A stretch of DNA of 64,000 bases from an uncultured Clostridia bacterium (lineage in GTDB: Bacteria; Bacillota; Clostridia; TANB77; CAG-508): assembly GCA_934149165.1 (NCBI GenBank), contig CAKPDY010000002.1, forward strand, positions 1 through 64,000. Reading direction: 5' to 3'. This document shows, piece by piece, positions 35,701 through 48,067 of the stretch. Position numbers and translations under genes: made by a program. A model generated the notes under the pieces. The model saw nothing but the letters and a program-made list of their open reading frames with translations. It was not told the origin of the DNA and ran no database searches. The first letter of the stretch is position 1. Each line of letters opens with the position of its first letter.

Positions 35701-38700
35701 TGATATACATTTAATTCATTTTCTTTTAAATTTAAATATCTATTTTCTGCTTCAATTTTTGCCCTTGAAAGTTCAAAAATTCTTTTATTATTTTCCAAAT
35801 CCATATATTTTTTTATGGTTTTTAAAACATAATCTTTATCATCTGAAACACAAATTACAAAATCTAATTTAATATTTTCCTTTGCTTTAACATCTATAGT
35901 TTTTCTCATTGCAATTATAGAATCTGTTATTAATTCAATTTTTTTACTAAATGGTCTTGAATTTTCAATTAATTTTGGTACACCAAAATTATTTCTTTCA
36001 ATCAACCTCTCTTTACTTATTTCAAATTCAAAATCTGTACTTATTCCACCATTTCTAGGCTCATTTCCACATAAAGTTACTGCCATAAAAATCTCTTTAT
36101 CATTTTCAGAGCGTTTTTTTCTTTTAACTAAAATTATATTTAATTCTGGTAAATATTCATACATTAAAAATAAATTATTAAAAGCTGGATGTGCATAATC
36201 TTGTTCTTTACTTGAAATAATTGGTTCTAGAACACAACTTATTTCAAGTGTTTCATCAATATTACCTAAATTTTTAATTTCTAATCTTCTAATTTCAACA
36301 GAATCATTTGGGCTTACTGTTATTTTTGTATCTGTTTCTATATTTCCATCATGCCTTACGAATTTTGCTACATCACCGTGCAAAAGTAACTGCATATTTA
36401 TCTGGTTTATCTATATTTTGTAAATACATATTTGACCATATTTTTTTATTTTTAATATTTTTTAAATAAAAATAAATACCTTGATTAATATCTGATGTTT
36501 GCTTATATCTATTTATTAATACATCTTTATATTTACTATAACCATTACCTTTATCATCTAAAACTATTGTATAATTTTTATTTGAAATAACATTAAATCT
36601 TTCAATACTATTACTTACTTTTGTAAATGTTTTTTCTGAATAGAAACTATAATTATTATATTTAATTCTTTCAACTTTTTCCTTTTTCTCCTTAGTAATA
36701 ATCACATTTTCAGGCATTTTTTCTTCTAGCAAAATATTAATTGCCTGCATTTCTGGATTTTGCATAAATCTTTTTTGTAGAATATTATTATTAAATAAAT
36801 TATTTATGGATAATAATATTAAACCTTGATGGTGTGCCATATATGTTTTAACAGGTACACACTTTTTATTTTTACCAACTCTATTTGGTGTATAATCTAA
36901 AGATTCATATAATCCATATTCAGAATTCATGCCATTTTTCTCTAAAACTCTTATATTATCAATAACACTTTTTGGTTCTTCTGTAATTGCTAAAACAGAA
37001 CCATATGAAGATACTACCATTTCATCTGCTAAACCTCTTTTTAATCCAAGCCATGGAATACCAAATGCCTTATATTGATAATTATTTGTTAAATCTTTTA
37101 AATTAAATGCAGATTCAGAAACTCCCCAAACTATTCCCAATTTTTTAGCATATTCTTTTTGGCTCATAATCATAAACTTACATGACTCATCTAATAAACT
37201 TCCTGGATATTTTGGAATATTTATATTTGGCATTAAATATTCAAATGCTGTTCCAGACCATGAAATAAGACCTTTATATTTATTTAAAATTGTCAATGTT
37301 CTACTTAAATTATACCAGTTTTTCACATCTATATCTTTTTTGGCAATAGCCACGATACTTGCCTGTCTTGCTTCTGATGCTAATAAATCATAATATGAAT
37401 CTATTAATTTATTTCCTTCAACATCAAACCCTACTGAAAATAAATTATTTGTTTCATCAAATAGCTTAGTAAAATCTGTATTTTCTATCAAATTTTCTAT
37501 TTGTTGTTTTATATCTTTTATTTTACATATTAAATCATCATTAATACTTTCAACACTAATTTTTTCAAATTCTGGTAGTATCTTAGATGTTTTATAATTT
37601 TCAACCGATTCCAAGAATTGCTTTACAACATATAAGTAACCTATTAAATTTCCACTATCAACAGACGAAACAAATCTAGGTATTAATGGTTCTAAAGTTT
37701 CTATATTATACCAATTATATAAATGCCCATTCCATTTAGATAAACAATTAACTGTATTAACCATTTTTTCTAATAAATTAACAGTATCTTCTAAACTTTC
37801 AAATCCTAAATCATAAGCCGAAATTACTGAAAGCATACCAAGTCCTATATTGGTTGAAGATGTTCTATTTACAATTTTAGGTTTTCTATCACCTTGATAA
37901 TTATCTGGTGGCAAATAATTTGTTTTCTCATTTATAAATTCTTTAAAAAATAGCCATGTTTTTCTTGCTATGTCTAAAATATATTCCTTATCATTTAAAT
38001 TAAGTTCATTTACAGGTTTCTTTTCTTCTATTGGCTTACTTAAATAACACATAATCGCTGGTGTAATAATCCATAATATAGAAAATATTAAAACAATAAA
38101 TCCATATACATTAATAAAAGGAAAAATAATTAATCCTAAAATTCCACAAACAACATTTGCAAACATATTTGAATAATAAGATTTTATATCATTTTTTGAA
38201 CTTTTTTCAGCTTCTTCTGCTGTAACCCATTCTAATAAATGTTTTTTACTTATTAGCATTCTATATAAACTTGTTATTGCTGCAGAAATAGACATATAGG
38301 CTTTATCTGGCAATGTTGCAACTGCAAAAAATGCTTTTATTATGCTATTTTGAATAGTTGTTTTATTTTTTATAAAAGTTTTCTGTTTTGTTTCTGCTTC
38401 TTTTTTAAAAATTATTTTATTAGCAATTTCTAATATATATGGCATTAATATACTTATAAATAAAAATACAATAACTGGCCATATTTTTATGTTTAAAAAC
38501 ATTTTTAATAATAACAATACTACTATACATAAAACTACAGAAACCTCTAAATCGCTTCTAAATATATTATCTAAAATTTTATATTTAGATAATATATTTA
38601 ACTTTTTATTTTTAAGCCATCCTAAAATTTGATAATCTCCTCTAATCCATCTATGACTTCTTTTTTTAGAAGCCAAATAATTAGTAGGATATCCATCCAT

Positions 38701-41037
38701 AAGCATTACATCTGTAGCCATTCCACATCTTAAATAACAACCTTCCAATAAATCATGACTCAAAACCGTATTTTCAGGAATTTCATTTTTTAAAACTTTT
38801 GAAAAAATTTCTAAATTATAAATACCCTTTCCTGTAAAAATTCCCTCTTCAAAATTATCTTGATAAATATCAAAAATTGCATTTACATATGAATCTGTTC
38901 CACCTTGACCAGCAAAAATTTTTGTATATGCACTTCTTCTTATTTCTAACAAACCAATACCAACTCTTGGTTGTATTATTGCATAACCTTTTTCAACTAT
39001 ATTTCTTTTTTTATTTATTTCAGGCTTATTTAAAATATGTGACATTGCTCCTATAAGTTCTAAACCAGAATTTAAAACTAAATCTGTATCTGAATCTAAT
39101 GTTATAATATATTTAATTTTTGGTATTAAGGTATTTTTATTTTCAATATTTATTTCATTTATATTACACTTATTTAAAATATAATCTTCTATAGAATTAC
39201 ATAAAAATGGATTTTTTATATTACCAAGCATATATTCATTAAACTGATTTATTAATCCTCTTTTTCTCTCCCAACCTAAATAACAACCTTCTGACTCATT
39301 CCAACTTCTTTCCCTATATATAAAGTTAAATTTATTAAAATTTTCATCTGGATATTTATTATTTAATTTTTTAATTTCTTCTAAACCAGTTTTTATAATT
39401 TCATCATCAAAATTTTCTTTAGCTCTACTTCCACTTGAACAATCGCCCAATAAAGTAAAATATAAATTATCGCTTTTATTTGCAATATAATACACTTCTA
39501 ATTTTTCAAATAATTCTCTAACTTTGTCTGCACTTTTAACAATTGTTGGAATAATTACCATTGTGGTACTTTCACTTGGAACTCCATTTTTATAATCAAG
39601 TTTAGGAATAATTTTAGGTTTAATTATTTTACTTAAAACATATTGAATTATTTGTACAACTATTGTTTGACTTGGCACAAAACACAATATGAAAATAATT
39701 ACAGAAAACAGTAAATTTTTCCCCACATTATACACATATATTCCACTTAATAAACTTATTAAAATAGATGCAAACATTACACCTGCAATATATATCTTCA
39801 TTTTTGTAGTATTTTTAGTAGATGTAACCTTTTTATTTAATAATTCAGACATAAGTTCAGACTTTCCATCTGAAATAAGGTAATATCCTATATGGCATTT
39901 TTTATAATCTTTTATTTCATAATTATTTTCCTCTAAAGCTTGTTTCTTATTCTGGGCTAATTCTAAACATTTTTTTGCAATATATAATTCAGAAATTTTT
40001 GTTTTTTTAGATATTTGTTCAATAACTTTTCTGTATTCTGCTCTAGTTTTATAATCCATTTTAGAATAAATACCTATAGGATCATTTTTCAAAATTTCTT
40101 CAACACCATTAATCTGTTCAAAAATTTGTAAAAAATTAACTCTAATAATTGTATTTATACTAATAATGCAATTTCCAATAGAAACTTTTTTCAAAGCCAT
40201 ATCAAAATGTTCTTTACGAATAACTTCATCTATTGATAAACCCATTTTTTCAACTTGTTCTTCTAAAATGGCAAGAAAACTATTTGCTTGTTTTCCATAC
40301 TGTTTTAATCTATATGACATATATTCAATAAATGGATATTTCATCTCACCATAACCTTGAGATTTATTTACAGACATATTTGACCTTTTTCTATATGTTG
40401 CTTTTTTATTATTAGATTGAACATTTTTAAATTTTAATATATCTTTTTTTTCAACCAATCTTTCAATAATATTTTCAACTTTATATTTCTGAATTTGTGA
40501 TGAATATATTTTCTCACAAACCATTCTAATATTTTCAACTAAAGCAATTTGCAAAAATGTTCCAATATTCCAAATTTCATCCATACTTAAATTTTTCTTA
40601 TTTTGATATGCTCTTAATAAATTGCTTAAATTATTTCTATCAATTATACCATCTGTATACGCAACAATTTCACTTGCTAAAACATATATTCTTGCAAATC
40701 CTTTATAATTTCCATTTTCCAATCCTAAAAAACTAACATATTTTTTCAAAGGCAAATTTTTTATAATAGTTTTAACCGCCTTTTCAACAATATAATAGTT
40801 ATCCAAAACCCATTCTCCTGCTGGATGTATTGGTAGTCCTAATTTTACGTGTTCTGTTAAAATATTATAAACTTCTGTAATATACTCAAAATTATCCTTT
40901 AATCTAGGAATTGGATATGTGTTTTTATCTGATTTATTTTTTAAAATATTATCAGATGCTAATTTTTCTAAATAATTTTCTAATTGATATCTATCTAAAA
41001 CAGCTCCTTTTATACTTAAAACTTTATAATTATCCAA
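32752..41037 (-). CDS. Giant NdvB-like glucan synthase/phosphorylase with three +1 frameshift sites
   Basis: A protein of about 2760 residues resembling cyclic beta-1,2-glucan synthases. It has a membrane glycosyltransferase part (ITLDSDTDLVLNSGLELIGAM, GQGGTDSYV, THxLLEG-like SHDLLEGCYL, RSHRWIRGDYQI) with several helices. A glycoamylase-like domain follows (YTPNRVGKNKK, MAHHQGLILLSINN). Next come beta-sandwich regions and a C-terminal GH94 phosphorylase-like domain (GDVEHWWHDETNRG, GSGDWNDG, GRGGWTWYTGSSSWM). The zero frame breaks at three CGG codons (36376, 34131, 33068); skipping each C restores the known order. The 41046-to-32752 span minus three bases is exactly 2764 codons. Start: TTG at 41037 has AGAGGTGG upstream; a GTG at 41046 lies inside that site. 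Confidence 0.85.
33068..33070 (-). other. CGG +1 recoding site 3 in the NdvB-like gene
   Basis: The codon order is GGT GTG, then C (33070), then GGT AAT TTA. The next zero-frame codon is TAA. The shift yields VYGVGNLAGRGGWTWYTG, continuing the conserved GH94 region. Confidence 0.9.
34131..34133 (-). other. CGG +1 recoding site 2 in the NdvB-like gene
   Basis: The codon order is GCA TTC, then C (34133), then GGT TAT AGG. The zero frame stops two codons on at TAG. The shift yields GGAFGYRDQLQD, where the Gly is a conserved GH94 residue. Confidence 0.92.
36376..36378 (-). other. CGG +1 recoding site 1 in the NdvB-like gene
   Basis: The codon order is TTT GCA, then C (36378), then GGT GAT GTA. 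The next zero-frame codon is TGA. The shift yields VTFAGDVAKFVRHDGNIET, matching the family region that joins the two halves. Confidence 0.9.
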
Positions 41038-41202
41038 AATTGCCACCTCTTTTAAAAATCTTTAAATTTATGAAATATTTTCTCCAAGTTTGGGAATTAT
41101 ATACATTAAAGTTGTTAACATTTTAATTCAATTTAATTGTTTAGTTTCTGTATTTTGTAGAATACAAATGCTATAAATTTAGAAAAAAAGGGGTGGTAAT
41201 TA

Positions 41203-41526
41203 GTGGCTCTTGATTTCGCAATAATTGGACAAAGATTAAAAAAAGCAAGATTAGAACAAGAATTAACGCAAGAGAATTTAGCTGAAAAACTAGATGTTTC
41301 TGTAGCGTTTTTAAGTAGAATTGAACGAGGTATAACACACATTAATTTAAATAGATTGAGCCAAATGTGTTCAATTTTAGGCATTAGTGAAGGTTATATT
41401 CTAAATGGAACATCAAGTTCTTCAGAAAATTATTTAATTTCTGAATTTAACGAACTTTTAAACAATTGTCCGCCAGAAAAACAAAAATTAATTTATAAAA
41501 TTGCAAAAACAATTATAGAAGATTAA
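41203..41526 (+). CDS. XRE-family transcriptional regulator
   Basis: A 107-residue protein with an N-terminal helix-turn-helix of the Cro/C1 type (IGQRLKKARLEQELTQENLAEKLDVSVAFLSRIERG) and a short helical C-terminus that may dimerise. It starts at GTG 41203 with GGGGTGG six nt upstream. It is a stand-alone gene between the divergent NdvB-like gene and pflB. A terminator follows directly. Its targets are unknown; either neighbour is possible. It contains a CGA codon (in IERG), which shows that CGA is read as Arg here. Confidence 0.9.
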   Translation: MALDFAIIGQRLKKARLEQELTQENLAEKLDVSVAFLSRIERGITHINLNRLSQMCSILGISEGYILNGTSSSSENYLISEFNELLNNCPPEKQKLIYKIAKTIIED

Positions 41527-41527
41527 A

Positions 41528-41580
41528 AAAATTCTTATAAAGTTTATAAATTTGTTTATAATAAACTTTATAGGAATTTT
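41528..41580. terminator. Terminator after the XRE gene
   Basis: A 20-bp arm pair (41528-41547 with 41561-41580) with one wobble pair, followed by T-rich sequence. Confidence 0.8.
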
Positions 41581-41603
41581 TTATATAATTAAAAAAGTAA
41601 ATA

Positions 41604-41632
41604 TTGCATTAAATTAATAAATATGTTATATT
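41604..41632 (+). promoter_or_regulatory. Promoter of pflB
   Basis: TTGCAT (41604-41609), a 17-nt spacer and TATATT (41627-41632) reading into pflB. An inverted GGCAAT..ATTGC pair just downstream (about 41641-41660) could be an operator. Confidence 0.6.
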
Positions 41633-41717
41633 TTCATATGGCAATTTTACTATTGCAATAACAATTTAAATAATTAAATTTTATAATGATAAATAATTAA
41701 TTTTAAGGAGGTATATT

Positions 41718-43955
41718 ATGGATTTTAAACAATGGTATGGTTTTAATAAAAGTGTAGATTGGACAAATGAAATTAATGTAAGGAATTTTATTCAATTAAA
41801 TTATACACCATATACTGGTGATTCTACTTTTTTAGCCAAACCAACAGAAATTACAAAACAATTATGGGAAGAAGTTTTGACTTTATACAAGCTAGAAAAT
41901 GAAAATGGTGGAGTTCTAGATGCAGATGTTTCAACACCTTCATCTGTTAATGCATATGAACCTGGTTATATTAATAAAAGTCTAGAACAAATTGTAGGAT
42001 TACAAACAGATAAACCTTTAAAAAGAGCAATTATGCCAAATGGTGGAATTAGAATAGTAGAAAAATCATGTGAAGCTTATGGGTATACAGTTGATGAAAA
42101 AATTTCTGAAATATATACTAAATATAGAAAAACACATAATGATGGGGTTTTTGATGTTTACACACCAGATATTCGTGCAGCAAGAAGCTCACATCTTTTA
42201 ACTGGATTACCAGATGGTTATGGACGTGGAAGAATTATTGGTGATTACAGAAGAGTTGCACTTTATGGTGTTGATTATTTAATAAATGAAAAGAAAAATG
42301 ATTTATCTAATTTAAATCCAGATGAATTTACTGAAGACACTATTAGAAATAGAGAAGAAATATCTGAACAAATTAAAGCATTAAATGATCTAAAGAAAAT
42401 GGCAGAAAAATATGGTTTTGATATATCTGTTCCAGCATCAAATGCCAAAGAAGCAATACAATGGCTATATTTCGGATATTTAGGTGCTGTAAAAGATCAA
42501 AATGGTGCAGCTATGAGTATTGGAAGAACATCAACTTTCTTAGATATTTACATTGATAGAGATTTAAAAAATGGTATATTAACAGAAGAACAAGCCCAAG
42601 AATTAATGGACCATTTTATAATGAAATTACGTTTAGTACGTTTTTTACGTACACCTGAATATAATGAATTATTTAGTGGAGACCCTGTTTGGGTTACAGA
42701 AAGCATTGGAGGAATGGGAATAGATGGAAGAACTTTAGTAACAAAAAATTCTTTTAGAGTATTACATTCACTAGTTAATTTAGGACCTGCTCCAGAACCA
42801 AACTTAACTGTATTATGGTCAAAAAATTTACCAGAAAATTTCAAAAAATTCTGTGCAAAAATTTCAATTGAAACATCAGCAATTCAATATGAAAATGATG
42901 ATTTAATGAGAATTACATTAGGTGATGATTATGGAATAGCATGTTGTGTATCACCTATGAAAATAGGAAAACAAATGCAGTTTTTTGGTGCAAGAGCAAA
43001 TTTAGCTAAAACACTTTTATATGCAATAAATGGTGGAAAAGACGAAAATTCTGGAAAACAAGTTGCTCCAAAATTTGAACCTATTACTTCTGAATATTTA
43101 GATTACAATGAAGTTATGGAAAAGTTTGATAATATGATGGACTATGTTGCTCGCATTTATATTAAAGCATTAAACATCATTCACTATATGCATGATAAAT
43201 ACTCATATGAAGCTCTAGAAATGGCATTACACGATAATGAAATATATAGAACAATGGCATGTGGAATTGCAGGATTATCAGTAGTTGCAGATTCATTATC
43301 TGCTATAAAATATGCTAAAGTTAAAGTAATTAGAAATGAAGCTGGACTAGCTATTGATTACAAAATAGAAGGCGATTTTCCTAAATATGGTAATGATGAT
43401 GATAAGGTAGATAATATAGCTGTTGAATTAGTTAAAACATTTGAGAAAAAGCTAGAAAAACACCAAACTTACAGAGGATCAAAACCAACACTTTCAGTTT
43501 TAACAATTACATCAAATGTAGTATATGGAAAAGCAACTGGAAATACACCAGATGGAAGAAAAGCTGGAGAACCATTTGGTCCTGGCTCAAACCCATTACA
43601 TGGTAGAGATATAAATGGTGCATTAGCTGTAATGAATACAATTGCAAAATTACCTTTTGAATATGCATCTGATGGAATTTCATTTACTTTTGCAATTACA
43701 CCAACAACTTTGGGTAAAGAAGAAAATACACAAATAACAAATTTAGTTAATATTTTAGATGGATATTTTATGCAAACAGGACACCATATTAATGTTAATG
43801 TATTTAATAGACAATTATTAGAAGATGCTATGGAACATCCAGAAAAATATCCACAACTTACTATTAGAGTTTCAGGATATGCTGTTAATTTTGTAAAATT
43901 AACTCGTGAACAACAATTAGATGTTATTCATAGAACTATCCATGAAAGAATTTAA
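41718..43955 (+). CDS. pflB: Formate C-acetyltransferase (pyruvate formate-lyase)
   Basis: This glycyl-radical enzyme splits pyruvate with CoA to acetyl-CoA and formate in anaerobic metabolism. The adjacent catalytic cysteines are C409 and C410 in [10 protein letters not shown]. The radical glycine is G720 in RVSGYAVNF near the C-terminus. [24 protein letters not shown] and [31 protein letters not shown] are family motifs. The 745 residues match. AAGGAGG precedes the ATG. pflA follows by 28 nt, so the pair is an operon. The enzyme is destroyed by oxygen, pointing to an anaerobe. Confidence 0.97.
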   Translation: MDFKQWYGFNKSVDWTNEINVRNFIQLNYTPYTGDSTFLAKPTEITKQLWEEVLTLYKLENENGGVLDADVSTPSSVNAYEPGYINKSLEQIVGLQTDKPLKRAIMPNGGIRIVEKSCEAYGYTVDEKISEIYTKYRKTHNDGVFDVYTPDIRAARSSHLLTGLPDGYGRGRIIGDYRRVALYGVDYLINEKKNDLSNLNPDEFTEDTIRNREEISEQIKALNDLKKMAEKYGFDISVPASNAKEAIQWLYFGYLGAVKDQNGAAMSIGRTSTFLDIYIDRDLKNGILTEEQAQELMDHFIMKLRLVRFLRTPEYNELFSGDPVWVTESIGGMGIDGRTLVTKNSFRVLHSLVNLGPAPEPNLTVLWSKNLPENFKKFCAKISIETSAIQYENDDLMRITLGDDYGIACCVSPMKIGKQMQFFGARANLAKTLLYAINGGKDENSGKQVAPKFEPITSEYLDYNEVMEKFDNMMDYVARIYIKALNIIHYMHDKYSYEALEMALHDNEIYRTMACGIAGLSVVADSLSAIKYAKVKVIRNEAGLAIDYKIEGDFPKYGNDDDKVDNIAVELVKTFEKKLEKHQTYRGSKPTLSVLTITSNVVYGKATGNTPDGRKAGEPFGPGSNPLHGRDINGALAVMNTIAKLPFEYASDGISFTFAITPTTLGKEENTQITNLVNILDGYFMQTGHHINVNVFNRQLLEDAMEHPEKYPQLTIRVSGYAVNFVKLTREQQLDVIHRTIHERI

Positions 43956-43983
43956 AGTATTTGAAAGGAATTGATATTATTAA

Positions 43984-44703
43984 ATGGATAATTTAGTTGG
44001 AAAAATACATTCTTTTGAAACACTTGGTGCTGTTGATGGTCCAGGAATACGTTTTATTATATTTATGCAAGGTTGCAATCTTCAGTGCAAATATTGCCAT
44101 AACAGAGATACTTGGAATTTGCACGGAGGCACCCAATATACTGTTACAGAAATTTATGAAAAAATAATGAAATATAAAAACTATTTTATTGCATCAAATG
44201 GGGGCGTAACAGCTAGTGGAGGTGAACCTTTATTACAAGTAGATTTTTTAATAGCACTTTTTAAAAAATTAAAATCATCTGGAATATCAACAGCTATTGA
44301 TACTTCTGGAATGATTACTATTACAGAGAAAATAAAAGAACTAATTAATTTAACAGATTTATTTTTAGTAGATATAAAATGTATTAATGATGATATTTGT
44401 AAAAACCTTGTTGGTCACTCAAATAAACAAGAACTCGAATTTATTAAATACCTTGATTCCATTAATAAAGAAATATGGATTAGACAAGTTGTTGTTCCAA
44501 CTATTACAGATAAAGAAGAAGATTTATATAAACTACGTGACTTTATAAATTCAATAAATAGCATAACAAAAGTTGATCTTCTTCCTTATCATGATTTAGG
44601 AAAATATAAATGGTTAGAGCTAAATGAAAAATATCCATTAGAAAATATTAGAACAGCAACTAACAGTGATATTGAAAGAGTTAAGAAGATTTTAGAAGGC
44701 TAA
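43984..44703 (+). CDS. pflA: Pyruvate formate-lyase-activating enzyme
   Basis: This radical-SAM enzyme makes the glycyl radical on PflB. The [4Fe-4S] cysteines are C31, C35 and C38 in GCNLQCKYCH. The GGV-TASGGEPLLQ and TSGM motifs and DLFLVDIKCIND follow. The 239 residues match the family. It is co-transcribed with pflB. Its 3' end overlaps the convergent patatin gene by 12 nt. Confidence 0.96.
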   Translation: MDNLVGKIHSFETLGAVDGPGIRFIIFMQGCNLQCKYCHNRDTWNLHGGTQYTVTEIYEKIMKYKNYFIASNGGVTASGGEPLLQVDFLIALFKKLKSSGISTAIDTSGMITITEKIKELINLTDLFLVDIKCINDDICKNLVGHSNKQELEFIKYLDSINKEIWIRQVVVPTITDKEEDLYKLRDFINSINSITKVDLLPYHDLGKYKWLELNEKYPLENIRTATNSDIERVKKILEG

Positions 44704-45579
44704 CTTCTTAATTTCTTCTAGCCTTTCAATAACTGCATTATAACCGTACATATAACATTTATCTAATTTTTCAACATCTAATAAACCTACCTTATCTGTA
44801 TATACCTCCAAGACAAAATCACTAGCTTCCAAGCCACTTTCCGAAATTTTACTTCCCATTATATCAATAGATTTCATAACAACATCCATAATATTACTCT
44901 CATCATCAATTTCATCAGCACGGAATTTTACAGCAATTACGCAATCTGCTCCCTGCTTTTTTACCTCATCAACAGGTACATTATTTAAAATACCACCATC
45001 CATAAATATATAATTATTATATTTTAACGGACTATAAAAACCTGGAAAGCTACTACTTGCACGTATTGCTTTACCAATTGATATATCATTAATATATATT
45101 TTTTTCCCTTTATGATTGTTCTTGCATAAATTGTTATAATATTCTAAATCATTAGGTAAACAATTTGTAAAAATACATTCTTTACCACTTAACATATCAA
45201 CAGTTGGAATTACAATCGGCATTTTTATTTGATTAATATTGTTAATGTTTCTTCTATTAGATATTAAATTATACAAACTCTCAATTTTTTCACCATTATT
45301 AAAACCACTTACACCAGTTTTTGTTTTAAATATACAACTATGTATACTAGACAGCATAGGAGTTACATTAATTTTAGCAATTTCATGTGCATATCTTTTA
45401 AACAATATATAAATATGATATGGAGAATATCCCATTGCATACATCACAGCAATCATACTTCCACAACTTGTTCCACCAATTATCTGTGGTTTAATATTAT
45501 TATCTTCTAATGCTTGTAATACACCTGCATGCGCAATTCCTCTTATTCCACCTCCAGATAATGCTATACCTAATTTCAT
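44692..45579 (-). CDS. Patatin-like phospholipase
   Basis: This cytoplasmic serine hydrolase has a patatin Ser-Asp dyad. The oxyanion loop GIALSGGGIRG, the nucleophile in GGTSCGSM (GxSxG) and the catalytic Asp in FMDGGILNNVP are visible. The first methionine is set at 45579, where GGGGATGA lies upstream; this gives 295 residues. A role in lipid turnover is typical, but the substrate is unknown. It is convergent with pflA, overlapping by 12 nt. Confidence 0.88.
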   Translation of the reverse strand: MKLGIALSGGGIRGIAHAGVLQALEDNNIKPQIIGGTSCGSMIAVMYAMGYSPYHIYILFKRYAHEIAKINVTPMLSSIHSCIFKTKTGVSGFNNGEKIESLYNLISNRRNINNINQIKMPIVIPTVDMLSGKECIFTNCLPNDLEYYNNLCKNNHKGKKIYINDISIGKAIRASSSFPGFYSPLKYNNYIFMDGGILNNVPVDEVKKQGADCVIAVKFRADEIDDESNIMDVVMKSIDIMGSKISESGLEASDFVLEVYTDKVGLLDVEKLDKCYMYGYNAVIERLEEIKKLAF

Positions 45580-45699
45580 AAATATCATCCCCAAATTTTT
45601 ATTATGTATTTTATGAAATTATGTGCAAATTATCCCTATTTTATACATTATATTTTAACTTCTAATAACTCAAATTTTTAAGTCAATAATAAATTTACA

Positions 45700-45813
45700 T
45701 TATTGACTTAAAAGAAAGATAAAAATTATTAAAATTGCAATAACATTTGTTATTGTCCCCGCAATTATTTTAGCAAAATTCACATTTTTTATATTTGTGT
45801 TAAGTGTTATCAT
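45700..45813 (-). CDS. Small membrane protein, 37 residues
   Basis: A short ORF with one hydrophobic stretch (GTITNVIAILIIFIFLLS) starts at ATG 45813, about 10 nt after GGAGAG. An inverted repeat, AAGTCAATAAT (45680-45690) with ATTATTGACTT (45699-45709), overlaps its stop. No family is recognised. The coding evidence is the start signal and the plausible membrane helix only. Confidence 0.4.
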   Translation of the reverse strand: MITLNTNIKNVNFAKIIAGTITNVIAILIIFIFLLSQ

Positions 45814-45878
45814 AGCATTTATACTCTCCTATATTAGTAGCAAAATACACTTTTTCTAAAATAATAAAATACTACTTC

Positions 45879-45916
45879 AAAAGCAAAAAGCCGATAATAT
45901 CGGCTTTTTTGCTTTT
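45879..45916. terminator. Strong bidirectional terminator after ftsH
   Basis: AAAAGCAAAAAGCCGAT and ATCGGCTTTTTTGCTTTT pair over about 17 bp around a very short loop. It lies 11 nt past the ftsH stop. Confidence 0.9.
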
Positions 45917-45926
45917 ATTTATGAAA

Positions 45927-47726
45927 TTATGAATTAAAAATTTCTTCAAATTCTTCTCCATCAATTTTTTCTTTCTCAAGTAATACTCCTGCAACAGCAT
46001 GAAGTTTTTCAATATTGGATTTTAATATATCTTCTGCATTTTTATATGCATTATCTATAATATTTTTTACTTCTTCATCAATAATCCCAGCTGTTTCTTC
46101 AGAGTATTCTTTACCTTGAGAAAAATCTCTTCCTAAAAATACTTCTTCTTGGTTTGTTCCAAGCATAATAGTACCAATTCTATCACTCATACCATATTTA
46201 GTAACCATTGCCCTTGCAATTTTACTTGCTCTTTCAATATCATTACTTGCACCTGTTGAAATATCTGCCAATATAAGTTTTTCAGCAACTCTTCCTCCTA
46301 GTAATGAAACTATTTGTTCAAGCATTTCAGATTTAGACATAAAAGATTTATCTTCTGTTGGTCTATACATAGTATAACCACCAGCCATTCCTCTAGGAAC
46401 AATTGATATTTGATGTACAGCATCTTGTGTTGGTAAGAACCTACTAACAACCGCGTGACCAGCTTCATGATATGCAACTAATTTCTTTTCTTTTTCACTT
46501 CTAACCCTTGTTTTCTTTTCTGGTCCCATTGTAACTTTTACCATTGCATCTTCAATTTCTGCCATATTTATTTCTGTTTTATTTCTCCTAGCAGCAAGTA
46601 ATGCTGCTTCATTTAATACATTTTCTAAATCTGCTCCTGAAAAACCTGATGTATTTTTTGCAATAACTTTAAAATCAACATCCGCTCCAATTATTTTCTT
46701 TCGTGCATGCACTTCCAAAATATCTTCTCTTGCTTTAACATCTGGTGCAGATACTACTATTTGCCTATCAAATCTACCTGGACGTAATAAAGCTTTATCT
46801 AATATATCTGGTCTATTTGTTGCAGCTAGTACTATAACACCTTCATTTTCTGAAAATCCATCCATTTCAACAAGTAATTGATTTAATGTTTGCTCTCTTT
46901 CATCATGTCCTCCACCAACACCTGCACCTCTTTGGCGTCCTACAGCATCAATTTCATCTATAAAAATTATACATGGTGCACTTTTTTTAGCTTGCTCAAA
47001 TAAATCCCTTACACGAGAAGCACCAACACCTACGAACATTTCAACAAAATCTGAACCACTTATTATAAAAAATGGAACACCAGCTTCACCAGCAACAGCT
47101 CTTGCAAGTAATGTTTTACCTGTTCCAGGATGCCCTACTAAAAGTACACCTTTAGGAATTCTTGCTCCCATATCTGTGAATTTTTTAGGATTTTTTAAGA
47201 ATTCAACAATTTCTTGTAATTCTTCTTTTTCTTCATCAACACCTGCAACATCATTAAAAGTAACTCTTGTTTTATCTGATTCATTCATTATTTTAGCTTT
47301 ACTTTTTCCAAATGACATTGATTTTCCACTACCTTGACCTCTGCTCATTAATATAAACCAAAAAACAAAGAATATTATTAATATTCCAAATGGTGTTAAT
47401 AACCCTAATATAACCATAAGCCAAGACTCAGATTTTTCCGTTACATTTAGCTGATTATTTTTCATCGGCTCACTTAATGTATTCATAAAATTTTCCATAT
47501 TTGGTATATTAACTTCTTTTTGTATATTTTCATCTTTTAATTTTACAACAGCAGAGTCACCTGATGAACTAATTTCAATGCTTTCAACTTGGTTTGATTC
47601 AATTTTTGAAACTAATTCAGAATATGAAAGTTTTCTATCACCGTTTTCTAAAATTGATGAAATTAGTACTATGAAAATTAATCCTATTACTAGCCATATT
47701 GCTAATGTTTTTATACTATTCTTCAA
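45927..47726 (-). CDS. ftsH: ATP-dependent zinc metalloprotease FtsH
   Basis: A hexameric membrane AAA+ protease that degrades membrane and regulatory proteins. It has two membrane helices (about residues 9-24 and 104-126) flanking a small external domain. The ATPase has Walker A GHPGTGKT, Walker [12 protein letters not shown] and the second-region-of-homology arginines. The protease has the zinc motif HEAGH. The 599 residues match Firmicute FtsH. It is next to tilS, the typical order; hpt is missing between them. Confidence 0.97.
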   Translation of the reverse strand: MKNSIKTLAIWLVIGLIFIVLISSILENGDRKLSYSELVSKIESNQVESIEISSSGDSAVVKLKDENIQKEVNIPNMENFMNTLSEPMKNNQLNVTEKSESWLMVILGLLTPFGILIIFFVFWFILMSRGQGSGKSMSFGKSKAKIMNESDKTRVTFNDVAGVDEEKEELQEIVEFLKNPKKFTDMGARIPKGVLLVGHPGTGKTLLARAVAGEAGVPFFIISGSDFVEMFVGVGASRVRDLFEQAKKSAPCIIFIDEIDAVGRQRGAGVGGGHDEREQTLNQLLVEMDGFSENEGVIVLAATNRPDILDKALLRPGRFDRQIVVSAPDVKAREDILEVHARKKIIGADVDFKVIAKNTSGFSGADLENVLNEAALLAARRNKTEINMAEIEDAMVKVTMGPEKKTRVRSEKEKKLVAYHEAGHAVVSRFLPTQDAVHQISIVPRGMAGGYTMYRPTEDKSFMSKSEMLEQIVSLLGGRVAEKLILADISTGASNDIERASKIARAMVTKYGMSDRIGTIMLGTNQEEVFLGRDFSQGKEYSEETAGIIDEEVKNIIDNAYKNAEDILKSNIEKLHAVAGVLLEKEKIDGEEFEEIFNS

Positions 47727-47903
47727 ATTTATACCTCCTTTTTGTATTTTTTATTATTCATTCTTAAATTATTAATAAAAATCTATCACACACTATAACA
47801 TAATTCTACCCACAATTCAAGCTATTACACGAAACTTTTACATTACAATTTTTTACATTTTTTTCTTTGTTAGGGAAATACATATTTCAAATTTTATTGT
47901 AAC

Positions 47904-47952
47904 AAAAAAGTAATAAAATCGTAAAATAATTTCAAAATTTTATTACTTTTTT
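47904..47952. terminator. Terminator in the tilS-ftsH gap
   Basis: A 16-bp perfect stem (AAAAAAGTAATAAAAT at 47904-47919 with 47937-47952). The 340-nt gap (47727-48067) holds no gene. It also has two copies of TTATTTCCGTAA at 47983 and 48050. Confidence 0.75.
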
Positions 47953-48067
47953 ATACAAATATTTATTATTGATTTTAATTTCTTATTTCCGTAAGTATTT
48001 TTATTTAATATATATTATAATTAAATATTAGTTTAATATTACAAAACCATTATTTCCGTAAAAAAAT

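Noticed and set aside
47983..48061. Repeated TTATTTCCGTAA in the tilS-ftsH gap as a regulatory pair
   Set aside because: Two copies of a 12-mer in a very AT-rich gap, with no clear relation to a promoter, are too little to build on.
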